In this document: positions 22,793 to 32,366 of the stretch, piece after piece
How positions within the stretch are numbered: the stretch's first letter is position 1
How the letters are laid out: every line of letters starts with the position of its first letter
Origin: Acidobacteriota bacterium
GTDB taxonomy: Bacteria > Acidobacteriota > Thermoanaerobaculia > Multivoradales > SZUA-115
DNA: 39,639 nucleotides
Direction of reading: 5' to 3'
Assembly: GCA_003231035.1 (NCBI GenBank)
Contig: QIHU01000303.1
Location: forward strand, 1 to 39,639
Notes under the pieces: generated by a model
Database searches by the model: none
Told to the model about the DNA's origin: nothing
The model's input: the letters and a program-made list of their open reading frames with translations, nothing else
Made by a program: the position numbers and the translations under genes

Positions 22793-23458
22793 TCAACCGA
22801 GGGTGGCGGCGAAGAGGGCGATGGCCTCGATTGCCGTGGCCAGATGTTCTTCCTGGGAGCGGCCGGATCGCTTGCGCGGTTTGAAAGAGTGGTCCCCGTC
22901 GTCCAGCCAGTGGAGCTGGATCGAGGGTGAAAGAGGGTAGCCGTCAACCTCTTCGGGCTTGCCGAACGGATCGCGGGTACCCTGGAGGATGAGGGTCGGG
23001 GTGGCGAGATCGGCCAGGTGGGCGGTGCGGGTTTTCTCTGGGCTACGCGGAGGGTGGAAGGGATAGCCGAGGCAGACCAGGCCGTCGACGCCGAGAGAGT
23101 CCGCGACATGGCTGGCGACGCGGCCACCCATCGACTTGCCGCCGATGATCAGTCGCGTGGCCTTGCGCCCGCGCGACCCCGTTGCGCCAGCCAGTTGCTC
23201 GACCGCTTGGCGCCAGCACGCTTCGAGCTCCGGCATCCGGTTGGGGGGGCGGCGCGATCCACCGTGGCGGCGTTGGGCCATGTAGGGAAACTCGAAGCGG
23301 GCAACTCGCAGACCGAGGCGGGCGAGGCCATCGGCGAGGGTGGCCATGAAGGGGGTGTCCATCGGTGCTCCGGCGCCGTGTGCCAAGACAACCATACAGG
23401 GCGTGTAGAGCGGCGACTCGCCAGAGGGTTCGTCGAAAAGGAACTCAATCGGCGCCAT
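22793..23458 (-). CDS. Alpha/beta-fold hydrolase, TEX30/KANL3-like
   Basis: 221 residues from the ATG at 23458, 17 nt after the serC stop; the longer open frame overlaps serC and is rejected. Landmarks are LAHGAGAPMDTPFM, RFEFPYMAQRR, the nucleophile elbow GGKSMGGRVAS, LILQGTRDPFG with the acid residue, and DGDHSFKPRKRSG with the His. This pattern is that of the small dienelactone-hydrolase-like family. The substrate is unknown. It is the last gene of the yajQ-serC operon. Confidence 0.85.
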   Translation of the reverse strand: MAPIEFLFDEPSGESPLYTPCMVVLAHGAGAPMDTPFMATLADGLARLGLRVARFEFPYMAQRRHGGSRRPPNRMPELEACWRQAVEQLAGATGSRGRKATRLIIGGKSMGGRVASHVADSLGVDGLVCLGYPFHPPRSPEKTRTAHLADLATPTLILQGTRDPFGKPEEVDGYPLSPSIQLHWLDDGDHSFKPRKRSGRSQEEHLATAIEAIALFAATLG

Positions 23459-23475
23459 GGTGATCGCTCTTGGCC

Positions 23476-24603
23476 TCAGTGCGAGTGGCGAAACTCGTCC
23501 ATGAAAGCCGCCAGTTCTTCGACGCTCTGGGGAGCCATGGCGTTGTAGATCGAGGCTCGCAGCCCGCCGACCGACCGGTGCCCTTTCAAACCCACTAAGC
23601 CGCGTTCGCTGGCTCGCGAGAGGAACGGGCTTTCGAGCGCCGGGTCGGCCAGGGTCCAAGCGATGTTCATTTGCGAGCGACTGGTGGGTTCGGCGTGGCC
23701 ACGGTAGAAGCCGTCGCTCTCATCGATTCGGTTGTAGAGAATCCCTGCCTTCTCGCGATTGCGTTCCTCCATCTTGGCCAGCCCGCCCATCTCGTCGCGC
23801 AACCAACGGGTGACTAGAAGGACCAAGTAGATCGAGAAGACCGGCGGCGTGTTGTAGGCCGAGCCCTTGGCGGCATGGATTCGGTAGTCGAGCATGGTGG
23901 GTAACCCTGGGGGGGAGCGCTCGAGCAGCGGGCGGTGAACGATGACCAGGGTCACTCCCGCCGGTCCGGCGTTTTTCTGGGCTCCGGCGTACAGCATGCT
24001 GTAGCGAGAGATGTCGATCGGACGGCTCAAGAAGTTCGAAGAGCAGTCACAGATCATCGCCCTGCCTGACTCCGAGGGCGGAGCGATGTCGAACGGCGGA
24101 TCGGGGAATTCGACTCCCTGGATGGTCTCGTTCGAGGTCAAGTGGAGGTAGGCGGCGTCGGGGTCGAGGTCGAGTTCAGCGAGGCTGGGAACCCGCTTGA
24201 ACCCCGCGTCTTTGCCGTTCCACACTTGGCGCACGGTCCCCTCCCGCTGGCCTTCGGTGACCGCTTTGGCACTCCAAGAGCCGGTCACCAGGTAGTCCGC
24301 GCTGGCGGTTTCGCCGTTGGCTTGGCGCAGGAAGTTCATCGCCACCATCGAGAACTGAAGACTGGCGCCGCCTTGGAGGAAGAGCACCTCGTAGTCGTCC
24401 GGGATGTTCAAGAGCTGGCGTAGGTTGTGGCGCGTTTCGTCGAGGATCGCGGTGAAGGCCGCAGAGCGGTGGCTAATCTCTAGGATCGAGGCTCCCGCTC
24501 CTGGCAAACAGAGCAAATCGCGTCTTGCCTCTTCGAGCACGGCCAGGGGCAGGGTGGCGGGGCCGGCTGAGAAGTTGTGAAGACGTTCAGAAGCAGTCGG
24601 CAT
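23476..24603 (-). CDS. serC: Phosphoserine aminotransferase
   Basis: 375 residues. It starts ERLHNFSAGPATLP, the SerC signature. HRS at 45-47 and the PLP-lysine K210 in YAGAQKNAGPAG are present, and the end GLVGLKGHRSVGGLRASIYN is characteristic. It converts 3-phosphohydroxypyruvate with glutamate into phosphoserine in serine synthesis, and also serves in pyridoxal phosphate synthesis. It is a cytoplasmic PLP dimer. No serA or serB is in the window. It lies 21 nt after the aldehyde dehydrogenase-like gene. Confidence 0.96.
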   Translation of the reverse strand: MPTASERLHNFSAGPATLPLAVLEEARRDLLCLPGAGASILEISHRSAAFTAILDETRHNLRQLLNIPDDYEVLFLQGGASLQFSMVAMNFLRQANGETASADYLVTGSWSAKAVTEGQREGTVRQVWNGKDAGFKRVPSLAELDLDPDAAYLHLTSNETIQGVEFPDPPFDIAPPSESGRAMICDCSSNFLSRPIDISRYSMLYAGAQKNAGPAGVTLVIVHRPLLERSPPGLPTMLDYRIHAAKGSAYNTPPVFSIYLVLLVTRWLRDEMGGLAKMEERNREKAGILYNRIDESDGFYRGHAEPTSRSQMNIAWTLADPALESPFLSRASERGLVGLKGHRSVGGLRASIYNAMAPQSVEELAAFMDEFRHSH

Positions 24604-24624
24604 GAGAGAGGTTTCCTAGGGCTG

Positions 24625-26355
24625 CTAACCGGTCAGGGCAGAGGCGAAGATTCCCGGCACTTTGAAGGGTGAGGGGTCGATCTCGAACCGGGTCATCCGG
24701 CGCCCTAGTTCCAGGGACTTCCTGTGGCTCACGAACCACGGCGGTTTAGGAGAGACCCGGAAAGGGGCCCGGAGGACGGACTTCTGGGGGCGGTCGAACA
24801 TCAGGGTGTTGTGAACCACCCCGGTGCCGGACTGAATGTCGTAGAGGTCGGCGCCGGGGAAGGCTCCCCAGGTGGTGGCCACCATGCCATAGCCGATGGC
24901 GGCCCAGTGGTTTATCGCCACCGTGCCGTAGCGCAACTCTTCCACCGCGCGCTCGAAGGCGGCGGCTATGGCGGGGTCGCGCAGGGTGGCGGGATGGATC
25001 ACCAGGGTGACGTTCAAGGTTCCCCACAGCCGCTCATTGGCGTAGCGCACGGCGGCATCGAGGAAGCTGGCGGGATCGTGGGCCGGCAGGGCAGTCTCGG
25101 CCATCACGCTACAGAAGGCTTCGCTGCGTTGACACAGATCCTCTTCGAGTGCCGGGTCCAGATCTGGAATCAGGACCCAGGGCAAGCGGCCGAAATCGTC
25201 GTCGCCGAACTGTTCGCTGCGCTCGTGGCTCTCCACGAAACGGCTCCACCGCTCCTCGGCACCGGGGTAGTAGGCACGACGGGTGGGCAGGGTGGTCAGC
25301 AGCCGTCGCATCTCGTCGAGGAGGGGAGCGCGCCCCTCCCAGCCGGCGTGGGTGACCAGCATGCGGGTGGCGTTGCAGTTGAAGCCGGCATTGTTGGCCA
25401 GGCTAGAGACGATGTTCTCGGCTTGGTAGGCCACATCGGCCACTGACCATGGGCCTGGAACGACGATCCACGGACTGATGTTGCCCAGCTCGCTGGTGAT
25501 CTTCTTGCTGAGCTTCGGCTTGCGCGCCGCCTTGTTCGCGGCGCCTTGCTCTCCGGTTCCAAAAGCGATCGCTTCCACCGTCTTGTCTGAACCGGTCACA
25601 TGGATCTCGTCGATCCCTGAGTGCTCGCACAGGTAGGCCCCTTCCCGCGCCCCGCCGTAGACCACGCGTAGAAAACCGCGCCGGATGAGGGGCTCAAACC
25701 CTTCCGCGAAGAGGGGTCCGAGGTAGTGGTTAGTCTGGTGAACCTTGAAGAGCACCACCCGGTTGTCGACGAAGAGTTTGTAGAGAGTGTCCATCGGCCC
25801 GATCGAGGAGACATTGCCGGCGCTCAACACCAACGCCACGCCCCCTTCGTCGGCCTCGCGGTAGTGGGCTGCTTGCGGTATGTCGTCGGCGGTGACCCCG
25901 GGCTCCATCCAGACTTCGGCGCTGACCCCGGCGTAGAAAATACGATCCCAGAGGGTGGACGGGATCACCTGCGCGACCACCTGGCCGTTGGCGCGGGTGG
26001 TCACCGGGCCGGGAATTCGGGGACGACCATGGCGGGCGATGTCGCGCAGTGAGCCGCGCAGGAGGCGCAGATTGCGGAAGATCAAGTAGGGCCCGGCCAG
26101 CCACTCTTCGCCCGCCAGCGCATTGGCGGGGGGAATCCCCTCCGCCTCCAGGCAACCATCGACCCAGCGCTGGGCGACCGTGGCGAAACTGGCGATCAGT
26201 TGATCAGTCAGCTCCAAACGCCGCTGCGCGCCAAGGGCGCTCCAACTCTTGCGCTTCTCGGCCAGCTGCCGGACAGCGGTGTCGAGATCGGCCCGCGAGG
26301 TGGTGGGTCCCAGGTGCGGTCCGCTGGAAGGGTTGGGCGACGGCGGAGTGGGCAA
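24625..26355 (-). CDS. Aldehyde dehydrogenase superfamily protein, atypical motifs
   Basis: 576 residues from a TTG start (no better start is seen; no good ribosome site). The ALDH fold is shown by VALVLSAGNVSSIGPMD, HVTGSDKTVEAIAFG, the Glu motif SELGNISPW (E289) and the Cys motif NNAGFNCNATR (C327). Standard ALDHs have ELGGK.P and GQ.C.A, so the surroundings of both residues differ although the residues are kept. The spacing of 38 is near the usual 34. It may act on an unusual aldehyde or acyl-CoA; the substrate is not readable. It sits six nt after the polyprenyl synthase gene, before serC. Confidence 0.8.
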   Translation of the reverse strand: MPTPPSPNPSSGPHLGPTTSRADLDTAVRQLAEKRKSWSALGAQRRLELTDQLIASFATVAQRWVDGCLEAEGIPPANALAGEEWLAGPYLIFRNLRLLRGSLRDIARHGRPRIPGPVTTRANGQVVAQVIPSTLWDRIFYAGVSAEVWMEPGVTADDIPQAAHYREADEGGVALVLSAGNVSSIGPMDTLYKLFVDNRVVLFKVHQTNHYLGPLFAEGFEPLIRRGFLRVVYGGAREGAYLCEHSGIDEIHVTGSDKTVEAIAFGTGEQGAANKAARKPKLSKKITSELGNISPWIVVPGPWSVADVAYQAENIVSSLANNAGFNCNATRMLVTHAGWEGRAPLLDEMRRLLTTLPTRRAYYPGAEERWSRFVESHERSEQFGDDDFGRLPWVLIPDLDPALEEDLCQRSEAFCSVMAETALPAHDPASFLDAAVRYANERLWGTLNVTLVIHPATLRDPAIAAAFERAVEELRYGTVAINHWAAIGYGMVATTWGAFPGADLYDIQSGTGVVHNTLMFDRPQKSVLRAPFRVSPKPPWFVSHRKSLELGRRMTRFEIDPSPFKVPGIFASALTG

Positions 26356-26361
26356 GGTCGG

Positions 26362-27399
26362 CTACCGGCGGCGCGAGAGAAGATACTCGGGGGCGTACTC
26401 CAGAGCCTCTCGAGTGGTCGAAGGAGGGAAGAACTCCAACTGCTGGCGGGCCTGCTGGGCGTAGTCACCGGCGATCTGTTCGACCTCTTGAAGAGTACCT
26501 TCGGTGTTGACCAGGTCTAGAATCTCCTGGGGATCGACGCGGTCGAAACTACGATCTTCGAGCACCCTCTCAACGCGCTGGCGGGCTTTGGCCGTGAGGC
26601 GCGGCATGAGCAGCAAGACCGGCAAGGTGAGTTTGCCTTCCTTGAGGTCAGAGAGCACCGGCTTGCCTAGATCGGACTCGCGGGCGGTGAAATCGAGCAG
26701 GTCGTCCACTAGCTGGAAGCAGATGCCCAGCGCCTTGCCGTAGCGTGCCAGCACGGCACCGGCTTCGGGGCGCTCGGTGGGGATCAGGCTGGGGATCGAA
26801 CAGGCGGCGGAGAAGAGGTCGGCGGTCTTGCGGCCGATGATCTCGAAGTACTCCTCGACGCTCAGGTCGGGGACTCCGAGCCGATCGAGAACCAAAAGCT
26901 CGCCTTCGGTCATCCGCGCGGTGGCAGTGCACAGGCGCCGGATGACCTCAACCCGGCCGTGCGAAAGGGCCATGTTCATGCTGGTGGTGTAGGCCCAGTC
27001 ACCCAGCAAGACGGTGCGATGGTTGTCCCATAGCTGGCTAACCGTCGGTCGGCCCCGGCGCAGGGGGGCGTAGTCGATGATGTCGTCGTGAATCAGGGTC
27101 GCGGTGTGGATCAGTTCGACGACGGCGGCGTAGGTCACTTCTTCCTCGCCGTCGTGGCCCAGCAGCTGGGCGGCGAGCAGCAGCAGAGCTGGTCGAACGC
27201 GCTTGCCACCGCCTTGCGCCAGGTACTTGCCGGCCTCTTCGATGAAGGGCACATCGCTCGCCAGGTGTTGGCGAAAGATGACCTCGGTCGCCACCAACTT
27301 GTCGGCGACCAGTTCCAAGAAACGGGCAGGGGGCGCCGTTTGCGGTGGGCTGGTGGGGTGGCGCTCGTTCGGGTTCGCCAAAGGCATCGGTTGACTCAC
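26362..27399 (-). CDS. Polyprenyl diphosphate synthase (trans, long chain)
   Basis: 345 residues from GTG (ATG four codons later is possible). The first Asp-rich motif is DDIID (105-109) and the second DDLLD (232-236). GGGKRVRP and LLGDWAY are further family motifs. It adds isopentenyl diphosphate units to an allylic primer, most likely to make a C35-C50 side chain for a quinone. The residues before the first Asp motif (HTATLIH) are small, as in long-chain enzymes. The gene lies in the yajQ-serC operon. A link to the UbiD-type gene through quinone synthesis is inference. Confidence 0.92.
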   Translation of the reverse strand: MSQPMPLANPNERHPTSPPQTAPPARFLELVADKLVATEVIFRQHLASDVPFIEEAGKYLAQGGGKRVRPALLLLAAQLLGHDGEEEVTYAAVVELIHTATLIHDDIIDYAPLRRGRPTVSQLWDNHRTVLLGDWAYTTSMNMALSHGRVEVIRRLCTATARMTEGELLVLDRLGVPDLSVEEYFEIIGRKTADLFSAACSIPSLIPTERPEAGAVLARYGKALGICFQLVDDLLDFTARESDLGKPVLSDLKEGKLTLPVLLLMPRLTAKARQRVERVLEDRSFDRVDPQEILDLVNTEGTLQEVEQIAGDYAQQARQQLEFFPPSTTREALEYAPEYLLSRRR

Positions 27400-27435
27400 G
27401 AGAGATCCAGGGGCAGGCGAGGTCGCGGGGCCGCG

Positions 27436-28128
27436 CTAGGGTTCCGCGGTGACCGGATCGAAAGGCTCGATACGCTCGAGCTTGCCATCGTTGAAACGGT
27501 AGACCTTACCGGCCTCAAAATACCACCAAGCGACCTCGGTGTGGTCCCGGAAATCGAGTTGCTCCACTTTGTCCGGCTCGCCGACCTCCTGGTGGGTGCG
27601 CCGTTGGTCCTCCGAGCTAATCGAGGCGAGAAACTCTCGCAGGCTAGCCACGAAGGCCGCATCGCGCACCACGATGGAAGAGACCACCGGACTGCCTTGC
27701 TTGATCTTGTGGCTGAGATCGATCCGTTCCAACTCGTGCATTCGCTCGCCACGCACATCGCGCACGGGGATACTGACCACCAGCTGAAAGTCGTTGAAAT
27801 AGCTGTTCCAGGGCCATTCGAGATCGAACTTGCCACGCTCGTTGGTCAAGCCGGTCAGCCGTCGAATCTCTTTGCGCTGCCGCCTGAAGTGGCGCGGGCT
27901 GAAACCAGAACGGGCAACTTCGAGGGCCACGTACAGTCCGTCGATCGGTAGCCCGCCAGGTTCGGTGACCAGGCCGGTGAGGCGAATGCGGTCGCCCTCT
28001 TCATAGGGCCCCCTAGCGGCTCGCGCCGAAGGCGCTGGAACCAGCACGAGGACGGCCAGCAGCCACGAAAGCACCAGTGCGGCGCGGGTCGCGCGAGGTG
28101 GGCGGCGGCGGCGGCCGCGATTGAGCAA
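27436..28128 (-). CDS. Secreted protein of unknown function
   Basis: 230 residues from a TTG two bases after the yajQ stop, with GGAG nine bases upstream inside the yajQ end. The basic N terminus (NRGRRRRPPRATR), a hydrophobic stretch and PSARAARG form a signal peptide. The middle (IRLTGLVTEPGGLPIDGLYV, then RRLTGLTNERGKFDLEWPW) has the look of a carboxypeptidase-regulatory or transthyretin-like beta domain. The C terminus reads VAWWYFEAGKVYRFNDGKLERI, a small repeat-like beta unit. No family is certain. It is likely periplasmic. Confidence 0.7.
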   Translation of the reverse strand: MLNRGRRRRPPRATRAALVLSWLLAVLVLVPAPSARAARGPYEEGDRIRLTGLVTEPGGLPIDGLYVALEVARSGFSPRHFRRQRKEIRRLTGLTNERGKFDLEWPWNSYFNDFQLVVSIPVRDVRGERMHELERIDLSHKIKQGSPVVSSIVVRDAAFVASLREFLASISSEDQRRTHQEVGEPDKVEQLDFRDHTEVAWWYFEAGKVYRFNDGKLERIEPFDPVTAEP

Positions 28129-28130
28129 GG

Positions 28131-28622
28131 TCAGCTACTCCGGTAGTTGGTGAAGGACACGGGCACGTCGAGATCGAGCTTTTTGACCAGCGCGATCACC
28201 TCTTGCAGCTGGTCCCGCTTCTTTCCCGAAACGCGCACCGTGTCCCCTTGGATGGCGCCTTGAACCTTGAGCTTCATCTTCTTGATCTCCGCGACGATGC
28301 GCTTGGAGGTCTCTTGCGGGATGCCCTGTTGGAGGGTGATCTTCTGTCGCGATCGCCCCCCCGCGGCGTCCTCCGGGGTCTCGTAGCGCAATGATTTGAG
28401 GTCGATGCCGCGGCGGATGATCTTGCTCTTCAACACATCGAGACACTGGCCCAGGGTGTACTCATCCGCCGACTCGAGCAGCAACTCCTCGCCCTGCAGC
28501 TCGATCCGCGAAGCGGCCTTCTTGAGGTCAAAACGGTTGGCAACCTCGCGATGCGCCTGGTCGACGGCATTGCGAACTTCTTGCAGATCCACGGTCGAAG
28601 CGATGTCGAATGATTCAGCCAT
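28131..28622 (-). CDS. yajQ: YajQ-family nucleotide-binding protein
   Basis: 163 residues, exactly the E. coli YajQ length. MAESFDIASTVDLQEVRNAV and the later KSKIIRRGIDLKSL and GDTVRVSGKKRDQLQ are family hallmarks. YajQ proteins bind nucleic acid or cyclic di-GMP (shown in Xanthomonas for the homologue). The start is the ATG at 28622; an earlier in-frame ATG at 28649 lies before the -10 box. It leads a six-gene minus-strand operon ending at 22793. Confidence 0.93.
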   Translation of the reverse strand: MAESFDIASTVDLQEVRNAVDQAHREVANRFDLKKAASRIELQGEELLLESADEYTLGQCLDVLKSKIIRRGIDLKSLRYETPEDAAGGRSRQKITLQQGIPQETSKRIVAEIKKMKLKVQGAIQGDTVRVSGKKRDQLQEVIALVKKLDLDVPVSFTNYRSS

Positions 28623-28633
28623 AACTAGGCGGG

Positions 28634-28639
28634 AGTATA
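28634..28639 (-). promoter_or_regulatory. -10 box of the yajQ operon
   Basis: TATACT on the minus strand, 11 bases before the yajQ ATG. No Shine-Dalgarno fits between them, so the message would have almost no leader. I could not assign a -35. Confidence 0.5.
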
Positions 28640-28841
28640 CCGCTTGCACGGCCCACGCGGCAGCCGGGATTGAGTTTGGTTTTGGTCCCCCTGAGCCAGC
28701 AGGAGCCGATGCTGACGATATTCAACCCAGACCTCCAAGGTTCACTGCGAGAACCGTGCGGCGAACTGCTACCATCGGTGCTCACGACACTCTTGAATGG
28801 GGCTGGGTGGCCAGTCGTTCGCGCGCGGAGAGGAACTCGAC

Positions 28842-30512
28842 ATGGCAGCGTTTGGTGTAGCTAGAGAATCGCGATTCTTGCCTCGGCCTGGCTCCAGCCG
28901 TAGCCGGCTTGGCTTGGCTCTGCTGCTGGTGGCAGGGGTCTGTGGGTCTGGCCTCGCGGCCGCGGCCCAGACGATCTTTATCGAGGACTTTGAAAGCGGC
29001 AACTTCTGCGCTTGGAACTCTTCGCTGGGTGTTCCTGGCCCCTTTGTCGAGAACTTCGCGGGCGCCGATGGCGATCCGTGGCCCGCTTACTGGTCCGCGG
29101 TGGGTGGGGTGGCCCTGGCCGACTTGCAAGCGGGGCAGGCGCGCTTTCGCCCCGTCCCTAGCGGCTATTCGCTAGCTCGCCTCTTCGCGCCGGTGGATAC
29201 CCGCGACGTGGAGCTACGGTTCACGGTGGTCTTTGAAGACATCGCTACCCAAGGCGTTGGTTTCTATGTGCGGCAAAACGGCGGCTATCTCCAGCAGACG
29301 ACGCCCTTTGGCCAGGGTTATGCGGTGTTCGTGGAAGGTTTTCGCGCCCTGCCCGGGATCGGAGTCTGGCGAGAGGTCGACGGTGTGGAGCAACAGATCC
29401 AGATCTTTTTCGACGCGGCTCTCAACTTCCAAAACGGGGTGCCCTACCGAGTGCGATTCAGGGTCAATCAGGTGGACTTGGCCACCACCATGCTCCAGGC
29501 AAAAGTTTGGCCGGAAGCAGACGCGGAGCCGGAGGGCTGGCAGGTACAGGCGACGGACTCCACACCCGCGCTGCAAGGGATCTCTGGTGGTATAGCCCCC
29601 GACTCCTGGAGCGCGCTTCAGTCGCCGGGACCGATCACGGCGCACACCTTCGTCGACGACATCGAAGTGGAGGCGCTGTGCAATCCTTTGGCGGGGCGTG
29701 GCGCGGTGGAGACGGTCTCGGAGAGCTTCGTCTTCACCGAAGGACCGCTGTGGCGAGGCGACCACCTGCTCTTTAGCGACATCACCGCCGACACGATCCA
29801 TCGGCTCGATCCGCCGGCCAACTTCGCCGTTTTCCGCGACCCGAGTGACCGAGCCAATGGTCTGGCGCTCCTGCCGGGGAGCGGGGAGCTGCTGGCTTGT
29901 GAACATTCCACGCGACGCCTCTCGCACACCGACGGCGCAGGCCTGGTGACGCCGCTGGTCGATGAGTACCTTGGTATGCGTTTCAACTCGCCCAACGACC
30001 TCGTGGTCCGCACGGACGGCACGGTTTACTTCACCGACCCGGACTACGGCCTGGATAACCCTGGCGACCGCGAACTGCCGTTCAACGGTCTCTTCCGCCG
30101 CGATCCAAACGGCGCATTGACCGCGGAATGGGAGGGAGTGATCGGCGTCAACCAGCCTAACGGCGTCGCCCTTTCTTCCGATCAGCAGCAGCTCTACCTG
30201 GCCGACTCGGAAGCGGGAGAACTGCTGGTGTTCGACGTGGCCGCTGACGGCTCTCTTTCGAATCGCCGCGCGATTGCCACCGGCCTGACGATTCCCGACG
30301 GCCTCTGCGTCGATCACCAAGGCAATGTATTTGTCGCCACCTGGGCCTCGACGATCGAAGTCTTCGCGGCCGATGGCACCCCCTTTGGAGCGATTCCCAT
30401 CCCCCAGGCAGCGACCAACTGTACCTTTGGCGGCACCGACTTTCGGTCCCTCTATGTGACTGCCCAAACGGGCCTCTACCGTGTGCCGATGGTCTTGCCG
30501 GGATTTCGCTAG
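28842..30512 (+). CDS. Secreted SMP-30/gluconolactonase-like protein
   Basis: 556 residues from the ATG with GGAGAGGA upstream (an ATG at 28797 lacks a ribosome site). A signal peptide ends near AAAAQT. The N-terminal domain starts FIEDFESGNFCAWNSS and resembles a concanavalin-like/jelly-roll sandwich. The C-terminal part is a six-bladed propeller of the SMP-30 type: FTEGPLWRGDHLLFSD, NSPNDLVVRTDGTVYFTDPDYG (in two parts), QPNGVALS and IPDGLCVD. SMP-30 enzymes hydrolyse lactones with a bound metal held by Glu, Asn and Asp residues found in these motifs. It is extracellular or periplasmic. The substrate is unknown. Confidence 0.85.
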   Translation: MAAFGVARESRFLPRPGSSRSRLGLALLLVAGVCGSGLAAAAQTIFIEDFESGNFCAWNSSLGVPGPFVENFAGADGDPWPAYWSAVGGVALADLQAGQARFRPVPSGYSLARLFAPVDTRDVELRFTVVFEDIATQGVGFYVRQNGGYLQQTTPFGQGYAVFVEGFRALPGIGVWREVDGVEQQIQIFFDAALNFQNGVPYRVRFRVNQVDLATTMLQAKVWPEADAEPEGWQVQATDSTPALQGISGGIAPDSWSALQSPGPITAHTFVDDIEVEALCNPLAGRGAVETVSESFVFTEGPLWRGDHLLFSDITADTIHRLDPPANFAVFRDPSDRANGLALLPGSGELLACEHSTRRLSHTDGAGLVTPLVDEYLGMRFNSPNDLVVRTDGTVYFTDPDYGLDNPGDRELPFNGLFRRDPNGALTAEWEGVIGVNQPNGVALSSDQQQLYLADSEAGELLVFDVAADGSLSNRRAIATGLTIPDGLCVDHQGNVFVATWASTIEVFAADGTPFGAIPIPQAATNCTFGGTDFRSLYVTAQTGLYRVPMVLPGFR

Positions 30513-30527
30513 GGAAAGTATCGCTTG

Positions 30528-32285
<1,758 letters not shown>

Positions 32286-32366
32286 TCGTCGGTGATTCTT
32301 TAGACGCTCATCCCTACGCTTCGAAGAGTTTGTAGGTTTCGTTGTCGCCTACCGGATGACCGGCAC

